From contig OZ024807.1 in NCBI GenBank assembly GCA_964017045.1, positions 23,150,097 to 23,214,096 of the forward strand: a DNA stretch of 64,000 nt, in the 5' to 3' direction. This DNA is from Omphiscola glabra (taxonomy: Eukaryota > Mollusca > Gastropoda > Lymnaeidae). The notes beneath the pieces are model-generated. The model did no database searches, was not told the DNA's origin, and worked only from the letters and a program-made list of their open reading frames with translations. Made by a program: the position numbers and the translations under genes. Positions 45,798-58,348 of the stretch are shown here, in pieces. The stretch's first letter is position 1, and each line of letters begins with the position of its first letter.

Positions 45798-45875
45798 GGT
45801 TCTTTGTCGGCAGGGATCACTTCCCCGTGCTTGTAAGACGCCCGCGCTGCTTTGAGGATGCCGGTAATCTCGTTA
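45798..45875. other. GC-rich exon-like island, strand uncertain
   Basis: Plus strand: the acceptor ttctttgtcggcag gives DHFPVLVRRPRCFEDAG up to a donor gtaatc. Minus strand: ITGILKAARASYKHGEVIPA, DKEPG and a donor gtaaac. Both readings are possible. The base composition is clearly coding-like compared with the flanks. Confidence 0.3.
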
Positions 45876-46019
45876 TTATTAAATCATTGAAAATTTACTA
45901 TGTATATATTTGCACACGTATGTATGTTTATCACCTTAGATTTTTATTCCGAAAACAGCATAAGAAAATATCAAATCAAATGACGTCGACAAAGCAACAC
46001 CCTGAGAAGTAAGTAGACT

Positions 46020-47730
46020 TTCTAACGATACCAGCTTTTAATAATGGAGACTTATTTCTTTTGTGTTTAATATCCAAATCCAAAAAAATATGTTTTACAT
46101 TGACAACTTAGAATGTTGATAGCTTGTTGGCGTCTATTGTACATTTAAAAGATACTGTCCAGTTGTAGTTTTAGATAACGTTTACATATACGAAACATCC
46201 TCCACGGCAAGAACAGTATATCCCGAAAGGTGTTTCATGAGAAATCTAAGCAATTAAAAAGAAAATGCGTTTCTTTAAAAATGCATGAGTGTCAAGGATA
46301 TTTGTGACGGTTTCTTGAACGATGGTTACATCCTTGTGTCGAAAAACATCAAAGTTTTCTTCTTAATAATTAAAAAAATGAATTTTTAAATTGCAATCTT
46401 AAAAACTAAATAATAATTTTAATTTATTTATTTTTTTTTTAATTTCTATTTTTTATCTTTACCTTAAAAAAAAAAAGTGGGGGGGGGGGGATTAATAACA
46501 TAGTCTTTCTTTTAGAAAATGTTACTACATTGAATTGATAATGCTATCAATTACACGATATAGATTACGATATTAACTCGAATTAGTTAAAATTGACAAA
46601 ACTGCGATCTCCAAGATTTCAACAGCCTATATCAAGTAAATAAGAAATGTATACATATTTAAATTAAATATTAAAAGCTTATTCAAGAAATAAGAAATAA
46701 TACACAAGTATACACGTTCATATCAAAGAAAGACTATTTGATTTCGATATACCAACTTATTTAATTGGTGTATAAAACATGCATACACAACATAAAGCCA
46801 GAAGGTAATGGTCGATCAATATCTGGTAGAGCTTGAAATTAATGACCAGAAATCAAAAGAACGCTCAGGCCAGACACTGTCTTCAGGACACTTTAGTAAA
46901 AACGTGGAATATGATTTTCAAAGTTATATTTTTAGCAGATTTAAAGAAATATTAATACATAAATTCACAAGTCATGTTTAACAAAGATTAAATGCTACTA
47001 AAAATTATAGAACAACATATTTTTATTTTATTTTTTTTTAAAATTCATTAGTCCAGTCTAATTGGTGAACCGTTGAACCTATTTAATAGGAACTAGTAAT
47101 TCAGACATGTCCCTAATATTATTTATGCTGTAGCTTAGCCATGCTTTAACACTAGGAGTTTAAGAGAACAATTAAAACTACTGGTCAAATTAAACACGTC
47201 CACCGAATTTAATTAAGTATTGTTAAACGCATTTATTTTTTTGAACCATTTAAATGCTGATAAAGCCTAAATGTTATATGTAATACATGCAATTTTAGTT
47301 AGACTGAACTGCAGAGTTATGGATATGATATGAGTGTGAGACTAAAAATATTTGCGAGACTGTCTTAGAATGTTTATTGTTTTCTAAGTTGCTTCAGCTG
47401 GTACTGTCACTGACTACATAGACCAGTTACCAGGCATGATAAAGTACTGCAACTACCTAAAGAAATAAGTACCGTGGTAAAATAAAGTACTGCTACTAGC
47501 TAAAGAAAGGAGTAACGTAGGGTAACCAACACGTGTCCTCTTAGATGTGGTATACAATGTATGTAGGTTTCGTTGGGTTGATGTGCTATAATGCGTATGC
47601 AGGTTAGCGAATTTAAAATATGCACATACATATGGAAATCATTTTCTTAAAATAGGCATTTATTGAAAACGATAAACTTTATTTATTGAAAATAAGTAAT
47701 ATATATTTATGGAAAAGAGTAACATTTATT
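46020..47730. other. AT-rich intergenic sequence
   Basis: A G run at 46480-46490 and low-complexity AT. No coding signal. Confidence 0.6.
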
Positions 47731-47737
47731 TCATCCA

Positions 47738-48130
47738 ATATATAGATAGATATATGAATGGATGGATAAATATATGGATGGATAGGTAGATATATGAATG
47801 GATGGGTAGATATATGGATGGATGGATAGATATATGGATGTATGGATATATATATGGATGGATGGATAGATATATGGATATATGGATAGATACATGTATG
47901 GATGGATATATATATGGATGCATGGATATATACATGGATGTATGGATATATATATGGATGAATGGATATATATATGGATGTATGGATATATATATGGATT
48001 GATGGATATATATATGGATGGATGGATATATATATGGATGTATGGATAGATATATGGATGGATGGATAGATATATGAATGGATAGATAGTTTGGGTGGAT
48101 GGATGATTTTTGGTTTAATAGGTTGGTTGG
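47738..48130. repeat. GGATGGATAGATATAT array
   Basis: Repeats of atatatggatggatggata and close variants. Produces phantom ORFs on both strands. Confidence 0.95.
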
Positions 48131-48189
48131 TTTTATGGATGAATGGTTGGATAGGTGATTGGAGGGTCTGAGGTGGTTTGGTGGGTAGA

Positions 48190-48455
48190 TATATAGATAG
48201 ATAAATCGATAGATAGATATATATATATATATAAATATATATATAGAGAGAGATAGATCGTTAGATAGATAGATAGATATATAAATAAATAAATAGATAT
48301 ATATTTAGATAGATAGATATATATATATATAGACAGATAGATAGATAGATAGATATATGATAGATAGATAGATATAGAGATAGATAGATATATAGATATA
48401 TAGATATATATATAGATAGATAGATAGATATATAGATAGATATATAGATAGATAA

Positions 48456-48487
<32 letters not shown>

Positions 48488-48489
48488 AT

Positions 48490-48529
<40 letters not shown>

Positions 48530-48600
48530 TAGATAGATAGATAGATAGATAGATAGTTAGATAGAATGATAGATAGATAGATAGATAGATATATAAGTAT
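48190..48600. repeat. GATA/TA array
   Basis: gatagatagata with TA runs, the counterpart of 26500-26965. Confidence 0.95.
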
Positions 48601-49352
48601 ATTAAAAAGGTTTATAATATTGATAATATTTATCAATAAATAAATACGAGAGAAATTGAAATGGGGAGTTGGGAATAATAGAGACTGTCGGCAAGAGAGA
48701 GACGGAGTAAGTGAGATAGAGAAAGTGTTCTGCTCTCGCGTTTGTTCCTGCTCGTTTTGTTCACGCCATTCTGTAATTATATGTTTCAGGGGACACAATC
48801 AGTTTTAAGATTGATAGATAGCAGTCGACACAGCTCAAGTATTACATTATGGTAACCGCTGGGCAAAGATTTAGAGAGCTTTAAACGATTATACAGGCCA
48901 GTCACTTTCACATGTTGATGGTTTATACATGATTAGCAATAGTGTTCTTTTTAGTGCAAGGAGTTTTAGTTCAATTCTGCCGTGCAACGGGAGTAATGAC
49001 ACAACAGATGGCAGGAAGATTAATGTAGAGTGTTGCATCATTTTGGTGACATACATTATTATTTTTATATGTACTATATGTTATATGAGCCCTACGCAAC
49101 ACGAAAAATCATTTTTAAAAGTACATTTCGAATAAATAAACATACAATATAACATATCTGTGAGATGAACATAAAATGGAAAGGGCTTATTTCACTTAAA
49201 ATATCAACATATTATAGCCATGACAATAGTTTCAAAGTGTAAATATGTGTACATATGGAAAGATGGTAAATTTTGAAAGGGTTGACTTTGCAAAAAATGT
49301 AAAAACAAAAATATAAGGTGAGATAGACAGCTGTATATACATATATATATGT

Positions 49353-49383
<31 letters not shown>

Positions 49384-50238
49384 TATGTAACCAACGATTG
49401 TATTCTTGCAATAAACATTTAATACATAATCGTTTGTTCCAGCTCTCTCTGTCTCTCTCTCTGTCTCTCTCTCTCTCTTTCTCTACCTATCATCCTGTCT
49501 CTTGCTCTCTCTCTCTCTCACACTCTTTCAATTATATATATGTATATATTTAATGTATATATCATGCCACACATATGTATATATATACATTTATTTATTT
49601 ATATATATGCACATATATATGGTTATGGAGAAATAGAGCGGCAGAAAAAGATAAATGAAGAAACATAGTTAGATAGATTTATAGAGAAGGAGAGAGAGAG
49701 AGAGAGATAGAGAGAGAGATAAAGAGAGAGAAAGTGATAAGATGGAGTTTCAAAACAAAACAACAAAAACAAATGTCATTTTCTAATTTTGTTTTTCATT
49801 TGGGAATCACAGACTGTCTTTCATTTTGTATTCGTCTTTAATTCTATTTCCGCAATGCCTTCAATTTATCATTGAAAAGTTTTTTCAAGTTTTGTTACGA
49901 TTTGATTTTTTACAGGATTCGTTTGAAAGTCTAAAATGAAAAAAATATAACTGATGCTACTTAAACAAATTATTATTCCAGATTTATTTCAAAACACAAT
50001 TAAGTTTGTTGACCCAGTACTCGATCTCCACAAGATATCAACTAGTTGAATTAATTTTGAAATTATTTTTTTTAAATGTATTCGTATGTATGAATGTAGT
50101 AATCTTATGTAATTAAAACAAACATTAAATCACCTCATTAGAAATAGTTCAAAAACATAAGAATAAATTATATATAAGCTACTTTTGATTTCAAGCAAAG
50201 TTCAGATTTTGATTACATTTTTGTTTTTTCCCTCTTTA
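48601..50238. other. 5' flank of cassette B
   Basis: Colinear with 27000-28460, including TA and CT/GA runs (49440-49520, 49688-49735). No gene is seen. Confidence 0.7.
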
Positions 50239-50455
50239 TCAAGGGTTCTTAACTATTGTTGACCATGACCCCAACTCGGATGGGAGGCAGTGTTAGGGCG
50301 CACATGAAGCCCAAAAAAGCATTGTCTTTGGTGGTCATGCGGCAAATATGTTTTGAGATCGTAATGGTGTGCAGGAAATGTTTGGAAAGTTTAGACGGTG
50401 AGTGTTGCAATTTTTTTTAAAAATTTTTTGGAGTAATTTAAGAACCCTTGATATA
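50239..50455. mobile_element. MITE-like element, copy in cassette B
   Basis: Perfect inverted ends tatcaagggttcttaa and ttaagaacccttgata, orthologous to 28468-28676. Confidence 0.65.
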
Positions 50456-50604
50456 GGTCCATTGAAGCTTGTCATGAATCATCAAGAAAATGAATTTGAC
50501 GCAAGAGTATGGAGCTTACCACTATGACTGAACACATATTAATGTTAGCAGCTCAGTGCAAAAAACGCTATTAACATCCTGCTGATTAGCCAACACTTTG
50601 GTAA

Positions 50605-50610
50605 TATAAG
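50605..50610 (+). promoter_or_regulatory. TATA box of acidic gene B
   Basis: TATAAG lies 84 bases before the ATG, within sequence conserved in copy A. Confidence 0.5.
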
Positions 50611-50693
50611 TATGAGCTCAGGAAAGTAGACATCAACTTGTGGCCCTGTGAGTACATGATTGTATTTTGAGTTGAAGCTTGTCCGAGCCCAAA

Positions 50694-50753
50694 ATGTCGA
50701 AATCATTCTACCTCGTTCTCTGTTTTGCAGCATTGGTGACCAGTTTCCATGTG
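50694..50753 (+). CDS. exon 1: signal peptide of acidic protein B
   Basis: 60 bases, 20 codons, ending at donor gtaaaa in phase 0. Differs from copy A by His for Lys near the end. Confidence 0.82.
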
Positions 50754-52907
50754 GTAAAAAAATAAATAAATTATCATGATCTTAACCAACCATTTTGTTA
50801 TTGGTCAATATGATTTACGTCATTTTAATAGTACTAGCAAATAAAAGGAGGGGAATATTTTTAATGTTTTAACTTTAAAAGAGAAACAAAAAGTATTAAA
50901 GAGAATTACAGTCAATAAATTATATAAAAACATGTGTTGTATCATAAAGATGTTCATGTAATATTTTTCGTTCCATCTTGTATGAAGTGATAGTGAAGAA
51001 AGGTGTTGGGGTCTTTTAATGAGTGTCATGTTTAAGTTATTTACAATAATGCGTGGTTCAGATGATCAATGATATTACTTTTCTTTCCTTTGTTTATTTA
51101 AGGATCGTGTCAAGAAGAGGCATGGGATTCGACAATGTAAGAATTACTTTTACTTCTCTTTTAAAACACACTTTACGTATGATTCGTATTTAGAGACACT
51201 TAATTTATCTTGAAGCGTGAATGTGTTTAGAGCAACGCCCATAGTTTTAAAACATAATTTACAAACCAGGGTTTAAAATTGTATAATTCTTATGAAAATG
51301 ATCAAAACGAAAAAAAATGTTGAATTATAAGATAAGACTTTTGATTTGTTTCATTATATAGGTAGAGAAAACTGTTTTTTTTTTTATTATTGAGCACAAT
51401 TTTGCAGCCGTTCTCACTTGTATTACTTCTTCAATAGCTATCTATATTCTCCACTCGCGCATGCGCTATTCCCCCAAACGTTTTATTTGAGCATGAACTG
51501 ACTAATACCTGCTCAACAAGTCTAGCCAACAACTCCAAGCATAAATCTGACATAATACCAATTCACCAGTTCTTACCAATAGTTAAATGCTTAACTACGA
51601 CATACTACCTACTCAAAAGTTCTTAAAATCAACTATTAGCTTAACTCCGACGATATAATACGTGCTCAACAGTTCTTACAAACTACTTTAAGCTTAATCC
51701 GTTATTATACACTCACAACAGTTCTAACGACCTACTATAAGCTTAACTCCGATCAAACTTGCCAATACCCCAAATAATCACACACATAAAAAAATAATAC
51801 ATTAAACAAAATAATAATTAAAATAATAATATGGAAAAATTGTATTTCACTGCAATGTGGTTACTATATTAAAATCAATCTAAATTAGTTGTTGAGGTTA
51901 AAAAAATATTACATGAACATATTTTGAAGCCCATTACTAACCAGTGATTTTTTTCACAATAAGCTAGGGTCTTCTCCTTCATTCTAAGTATAATTATTGA
52001 AATATATCTAAAATTTACATTATCATCAAGTATTATCACGTTAAGGCAATTTTTAAGTTTATTCACACACATGAGTATACTATGAAGGTATTATTGATGT
52101 TGTGGAACATATGCAATATAATGCACGTATAAAAATTAATTCGCAGATGATTTTGGCGGATTTGATGATTTTGGCGGATTTGATGATTTCGGTGGCGACT
52201 TCGGCGGCGACTTTGGTGGAGATGTCGGTGAAGATTTTGGTGGCGACGTCGGCGGAGATGTCGGTGAAGATTTTGGCGGCGACTTCGGTGGTGATGTTGG
52301 CGAAGACTTTGGTGGTGATGTCGGTGAAGACTTAAGTGATGATTTTGGAAGTGACATAGGAAGCGATGTTGGTAGTGATTTTGAAAGCGATGTTGATAGT
52401 GACATTGGAAATGATGATGTCAGTGACATCGGAAGTGATGATGCAAGTGATTTTGACGGTGATATCGGATCTGAAACCGATGACGACACCTCTGATTTCG
52501 AAAGCGAAACTGGAGATGATTCTGAAGCCGATTTAATAGATGACAGTGAAGACGAATCAATCGATGAGAGTGAAGAAGAAACAACCGATGACAACGAAGA
52601 CGAATCAACCGATGGCAGTGAAGACGAATTTACCGATGACAGTGAAGACGAATCAACCGATGGCAGTGAAGAAGAATCAACCGATGGAAGTGAAGACGAA
52701 TCTAACGATGACCAAACTAATCCGGGAGGTTCGCCAAATAGTGGGAATGGTGGTGTCAAGGTCTCAATTAACCTTGGCGGAGGAGGTGGCGGCGCTGGGC
52801 CTAAATCCGGTTCAATCCCCAAACCTAAACCAAAGCCTAAACCTAAACCTAAAGCCACTACGACACCAAAAAGTAATTCAACAACTACAATTACTGTAGC
52901 ACCATAA
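50694..52907 (+). CDS. secreted acidic Asp/Gly/Ser/Glu-rich protein (intact, three exons)
   Basis: Exons 50694-50753, 51103-51136 and 52147-52907 join in phase to 284 codons. Residues 1-20 (MSKSFYLVLCFAALVTSFHV) form a signal peptide. Residues 21-31 are DRVKKRHGIRQ with a dibasic KKR that could be a processing site. Residues 32-93 repeat D-F-G-G-D and D-V-G-E. Residues about 94-222 are Ser/Asp/Glu-rich, ending in units of the type STDGSEDE. A Gly-rich linker and a Lys-Pro repeat (PKPKPKPKPK) follow, then a Thr-rich end and TAA. Such strongly acidic secreted proteins are typical of mineral-binding or mucus/matrix proteins, but the role here is inference. The large exon has no ATG in its frame and its antisense is open, so it is easily missed. 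ATTAAA follows at 53082-53087. Confidence 0.85.
51103..51136 (+). CDS. exon 2: 34-base micro-exon with KKR
   Basis: A strong acceptor (ttctttcctttgtttatttaag) and donor (gtaaga) flank DRVKKRHGIRQ plus T. The sequence, including the splice sites, is unchanged in copy A at 29287-29320, which points to selection or recent duplication. Confidence 0.82.
51490..51765. repeat. 53-base minisatellite in intron 2 of acidic gene B
   Basis: Units ctcaacagttcttacaaact and ttagcttaactccgacgata, as in copy A and at 23 kb. Confidence 0.85.
52147..52907 (+). CDS. exon 3: acidic repeat body
   Basis: The acceptor attcgcag leaves AT to join the T of exon 2, giving Tyr, then DFGGFDDFGGFDDFGGD. It is open for 253 codons to TAA. 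The repeat of GA-rich codons also makes an antisense open frame of 269 codons, which lacks a start context or splice sites and is rejected. Confidence 0.88.
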
Positions 52908-53081
52908 AGAAGATAAACGTACCCATGGATGAGCCACATACTCACTATCCGGTATGTGTAAAAATGTCTTCAGTTTTGAAAGATACCGGAGAAAAATGGT
53001 ATATGTGTTTAAAAGTATATTTAAAAATATGTATCTATTCCACTTAATTATTACATTAATCGTGTAATTAAGAAGCAATAT

Positions 53082-53087
53082 ATTAAA
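53082..53087 (+). terminator. possible polyadenylation signal ATTAAA
   Basis: ATTAAA lies 175 bases after the stop of acidic gene B, in a 3' flank conserved at 23.86 kb and 25.88 kb. Confidence 0.45.
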
Positions 53088-53299
53088 ATTAATCCTGTTA
53101 TTGAAACATACTTGTTTGCATTCTTTAACTTTAGTTTCAATTTATCAACAGGAAAAAAACAAACAGACACACACACCATTATTTTGACTATGCTCCATTC
53201 TAAGATTTGACTTCTTAATGGTGGCATTATTCTACATAGGCCTTTATTGATATATGTACACATTCCAACAATAGACACATTAAACATAATATATTTTTA

Positions 53300-55600
53300 A
53301 TGTAAAAAGAAACAAACAGGCAATTCTCTTTTTTTAGAAGAAAATTCATTTTTCCTTATATTTATGAAATGTCGGTTCCACTAGACCCATGCAGTTTCCC
53401 ATGTTTGGGTTATACAGATTGTGAGTGTTTTTGTTTTTTTACTTAAACATTGCCCAAAGACGTTGTCGCATTAAAAAATAATTCCCCAGGAATATAGTGA
53501 GTTTATTATTTTGTATGTAAATTCGTTTAATTCAAATTGAAGACCTTTGTGCTAAAAGTAATTAAGTCACATTTTTCTCAAAATTAATCTAAACTGTGAT
53601 TTTTTCTTACCCAGTTTAGCCAAGTGTACTGCAGAAATTTGAACACATTAAAATGTGCATTAGGCCCTTAATTAAACAAGACAAAAAAATGAAAATAGTC
53701 ACATTTTATAAACAAAAGGTATATATTTTGAACCTGATTATCTCAAAATGTGCACTTTGTGACTTAAGTACTTTTAGCACTAAGGTCTTCAATTATTGGC
53801 ATACGAATTGTCGTCTGCACGGTTTGTATCCACTACCCCCCTCCCCCCAATCGTTCACTTCACTCAGATCGAAAGCAGCTGGTCCACGCTGTGGAGAGTC
53901 CTCTGCTCACAGGCACAGACCTGCATTGTTATAATTACTTTGTATTGTAACGATTCAGACATGAATTTAATGATATAATTAAACATTAGCATATGGATAG
54001 AGAGAGACTTAATGTTTTATAATTACATTTTCTTGTACCGACAAATGCATACATTAACTTTTGTAACTGCACGTTTCTTTATCGACATTGACATTTATTG
54101 TTACAATTACATTTTCCTGTATAGACATCTATCATGATTTTTACCATTACATTTCCCAGTAGACATTTACACTGATTGTTACAATTACATATTCCAGTAT
54201 AGACATTCACATTGATTTTTACAATTATATTTTTACATTATTGAAATAATAATACTTGGAAATGTATATTCTGAATGATGGAGGAAATCTAAGTTGTCAT
54301 AACTTTTATAATAAAATATGAATAATAATGTTAATTACACACTAGAAATCATTATAAACACATTATATTTTACAATCCACACTATCTTAACTGCATTGAG
54401 GATAAAGGCATCTATGACCCTTGAAGTAAATTAACAAAAAAAACAAGTTAGTTAAATTACAACATAACTAACTAAATGTACAATTAAAACGAGTTAGGTA
54501 CAAGATACGATTTTTTGAAGGCAACAAAAAATAAAGAAAAAAATAATAAATGCAAAGAACCATAATAACCTGTGCGCATCCGTTTCGTCAACACAATTGA
54601 GGCGGATGAAGCTGATCGATCATACCGTGTCAAGATGTTTACTTAAAATAGTATGGCTTTGTAAGCCGTATCTTGTGATGTTTCCTTTTTTTGAGTGTAC
54701 TTTAATGTGCAAATAGCGTGCCTATGATAATTACTTTTCGGCAGTGTCACTGCCTGTGGAGAATATCCTTGTAGATCAAAGGTTCTCAAATCTTTTAGTG
54801 CATTTAATAGGAAGCAAAGTTATCCGCGGCTTTGAGGCAAAAAAAAAAATGCTGCCAAAAACAAAACAAAATAAAAAGAAGGGAAAAAAAACAAATAAAT
54901 TCTTCAGAGTTTTTGATAATCAGATATTTTTAATACACTGAAAACTTTCTATAGCCGCGCTAAGTAACTACAGCTCATGCTTTTAAATTGGAAAGTATAA
55001 ACAAGATCGCCACAGTGGTGATCAGGTGTTCTGTTTCATTGTCAACCACTTGTGGAGAGGCCTTAAATACGGTTATGAACATAAGAATATATTTTTTACT
55101 GTACAATTTGCACTTATTAAGAATTTTATCCTTAAAAAGATAAAACTTTGTAACACAAAAAACAAAAAAATAATTAAAAAAACAAAAGAAAACACAACCT
55201 GCACTGATACTTCACTACGACGGAATTTCTACGCGTTATATGTGAATTTATTTTCTTATTTAAATCAACTTAAGTACATATATTATGTTTCAATCTTTGA
55301 GACATTATTAAACGATTATCTTATAAATCTTCATCTATTAATTTTTTATATTTTTTTTTTCCTTTTGAATAGAAACTGTGTAAATAACAGCCTTCATTGT
55401 GATTACTTTGAGAACCATTGGATTTTAGTCAGGAATATTAGAGCTTGTGGCGTTTATTATGGTTTTTTAGCACAGGGTGTAGCACACATATGGCTCGTGT
55501 GCCACAGTAAAGCCTCGGGCTACCTTTAAAAAAAATAATACTAAAAATAGAAAAGAAGAAAAAAAAACTAGCAATTTTAATTATCGACTGTAGATGTCAT
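53300..55600. other. intergenic sequence kept only in cassette B
   Basis: AT-rich. 54120-54240 repeats cagtatagacattcacattg-type units of about 40 bases. Possible remnant hAT ends lie at 54777 (aaaggttctcaaatc) and 55408 (ctttgagaaccattgg). No gene is seen. Confidence 0.5.
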
Positions 55601-55610
55601 TGCTATAGGG

Positions 55611-55850
55611 CAGGGGTCCACATATTTAGAAAAATAATTCTGTGTGAGCCGTACATTATGTTTAAAACTAAAAATTCAAGTAAATGTGTGCTAAAAATGA
55701 AATTCGTATGTCTCTGAATTCTTTTTAATAGAATTGTTATGTTGTTGCTTACCATTAATGGCATTTATATGTCGAACATTTGTCTGCGAGCCAGATGCAG
55801 CCATCAATAGAGCCACATCTGGCTCGTGACACATAGGTTCCCGACCTCTG
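55611..55850. mobile_element. hAT-type MITE
   Basis: Left end caggggtccaca, right end ttcccgacctctg. The flanks ctataggg and ctatacgg match at 7 of 8 bases. Contains gagccacatctggctcgtg. Non-coding. Confidence 0.75.
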
Positions 55851-56700
55851 CTATACGGGTTTGTCACTACTGAATGGCTTGTCACTTTAATGTGGGATCC
55901 TAACTATTATATGGGGTTGTCATTATTATTCGGGTAAGAACGCCCCCCCCCCACCCCAAATCCAGGATTCACCAATCATTACCCGCATTCTTCAGCTACC
56001 TCTGGAATATTGCTCAAGGCTAAACAAAATTTTACTTCCCGGTTAGCAAATTGCACTACTTGTAAACATCCTGAAGCAGATGTTTAACAATGAGATGTTT
56101 ACTATGATACGACCCTATATAATGCATTGCAAAGCTATGTGGCTACAAGCTTTAAGACATCATACGAATTTTAACTGATACACACTCTAACTATGGAAAC
56201 CTTCGGAATTTTAAAACTTATTACAATATATTTTTTTTTACTTTTCAACGTTTTTGACAACCATGGTATGTTGATTTAATTTAAAGTTGTGGTGAACTTT
56301 TTTGATAAACACAAACGTGAATTATTTTTTTTTACTAGCGTTTACTGCTTCAAGAAAATTCTTATTTAAAATTCACATTTGTCTCAAAAACATTATAAAT
56401 AAAAAAAAAAATTAAAAAAATACATATATTGTTTTTGGTTACATATTTTACATAATAACAATACAAAATTAAACAGTAGGCGCGAAATTAGCACAGTAGA
56501 AAAACCCAAAATCTTGGTCGTAGATGTGCGTTTATCAGAGGTGAATGGGACCAGTTGCAACGTGCTCACATCAACGAATGTAGAGACACGTTTGGCAATT
56601 TTTGTTTGAAATGTGTCTCTCGTCGGAGAAAGGAGCATTGATAGTTCATCATTATTTTTGCTAATAATTAACAAAAAAAAAAGACCAACTTCTTGACCAA
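55851..56700. other. intergenic sequence of cassette B
   Basis: C run at 55944-55955. The minus-strand frame at 56393-56734 (SPTRDTFQTKIAKRVSTFVD) has a protein-like look, but I found no splice sites and no family. Confidence 0.4.
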
Positions 56701-57014
56701 AACCGTGGGGCAAAGAAAACATAACGGTACACAAAAGAATATTTTGTTTCTAATTTGAGAAAATCATTTCCTCTAATATTCTGCCGGACCATCTCTTACT
56801 CCACTACTTGTTACACGTGACAAATGGATTGATGTCCCGTTGACAAACACACGGACGTGTTCATTGAGCGGGAGATTCAGTACCGTTAGATTTGTTGCAA
56901 ACTGTACTTTTGACGCATTCTCAACCCCCACGCTCCTGAATTATACAACGCTCAATGCTGATGGCTACCATCCAAGGCTAATCACTGACAAGTTGGGTGG
57001 GCGGTTTCAATCAT
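56701..57014. mobile_element. insertion with 8-base target duplication, unknown family
   Basis: Flanked by ttgaccaa on both sides (56693-56700 and 57015-57022), while copy A has a single ttgaccaa (31110-31117). The insert's ends are not clear inverted repeats. Its plus strand carries a short open segment (FVANCTFDAFSTPTLLNYTT). Confidence 0.6.
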
Positions 57015-57061
57015 TTGACCAATCCGTTTTTAAATGTAAAATTTTAAGTAACTCTTTATTA

Positions 57062-57106
57062 ATGTCACTTTTTTGTGTTTCATCTTTTTGTGTGTGCACA
57101 TTTTAG
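57062..57106 (+). pseudogene. leader exon of globular gene B, probably broken
   Basis: Aligned with exon 1 of copy A, but the frame MSLFCVSSFCVCTF meets TAG exactly at the donor (ttttag then gtaaag), and the length change also shifts phase relative to exon 2. As it stands it cannot lead into 57517. Confidence 0.65.
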
Positions 57107-57160
57107 GTAAAGAGTGGTGATCGTAGCACTAGGCTGGGATATGGTGATACATATCACCAC

Positions 57161-57195
<35 letters not shown>

Positions 57196-57516
57196 CACAT
57201 AGTTCATCTTTGTGTTCATTAAATGTTTCCAAAAAGCTTCGATTTCATGACATCAAACAAATCCCCTCTCCCTGATTTTCTGTGGTCATATAAGGGTTTC
57301 CACTTAACTGACTGAGCATTAAATTAGACAAACAATATATGGTACTCCTTCTATAACAAATGACAAGAGAGACAACCTTTGTTACAACGCTGCATTTTCA
57401 GACTATTCCATTATCTTTACTTTGAAATGTTTCTCGAATCATTTGGTCCAATATGTATCTAAAGTCGTATTGAAACATAGATATATATGTATAATTATAT
57501 TTTTCTTCATGTGCAG

Positions 57517-57641
57517 TGGCGCTGAGCCAGACCACAAGAGGAAGCAACATCAACAACAATGGCGAGTGTCAGAAAGAACTTGTCAATGTGATTGGAGAAA
57601 ATCTTAGAGACATCAAAAATTACCTTGGTGAAATAAGCTTG
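57517..57641 (+). CDS. exon 2 of globular gene B
   Basis: 125 bases, acceptor gtgcag, donor gtatga, phase 1 at the start. One Lys to Gln change and Val to Glu near the end relative to copy A. Confidence 0.88.
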
Positions 57642-57959
57642 GTATGAAGAAAATAACTTTGATTGAGTTTTGTTACGGTTACTTTTATCAGTATTATACA
57701 TTTTTTTTTTAAATTAAAATTTATTTAAAACATTGTAAACATGCTTAGTGCAACTATCGCTCGTGAACATTTGAAGCCAAATACAAATGGTCCATTGTCT
57801 CCAATTATTATATTTTTTTTTAATTGTTTGAAAGAGTGTTGTAAAGAGGGAGAACTAAAAAGAGATAAATACTTATATACACAAATATGGTCTGAACTGA
57901 GCAAATCTCAAGCTAATGGTCAGGAGTTCAATTCCCGTCAAAGCCCAGTCAAGCAACAA

Positions 57960-57995
<36 letters not shown>

Positions 57996-58188
57996 ACCAC
58001 CAGCACCCCGGGTGGATGGGGCTCGTTAACCTTGGACGGCGACCCATCTAAGAGAAGGCAACTCTGAATTCAAACCCGGAGATGGGGAGATGGAGTTCAC
58101 GTGCGCCTAACTGGCAGCAGTGAGACCCCTCGAACATTGAACAGCGGATCGCCGTGAGCATGCTAAGGAATGAGCGCTATATCAGTAC

Positions 58189-58223
<35 letters not shown>

Positions 58224-58311
58224 TCCTAGATTTGACTTCGTAACGCGCTTCGAGCCTTTGGGGATGAAGCGTGATTTTTCAAATAAACTTTATTATTATT
58301 ATTATTAAATA

Positions 58312-58348
<37 letters not shown>

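Noticed and set aside
52136..52945. 269-codon minus-strand ORF rich in Ser, Leu and Pro
   Set aside because: It is the antisense of the acidic exon. The plus-strand frame has matching splice sites, leader exons and paralogues, and the repeat codons keep the antisense open by chance.
54777..55424. Possible larger hAT element with aaaggttctcaaat and ctttgagaaccattgg ends
   Set aside because: The ends are loosely inverted but no target duplication was found. Mentioned only as a remnant.
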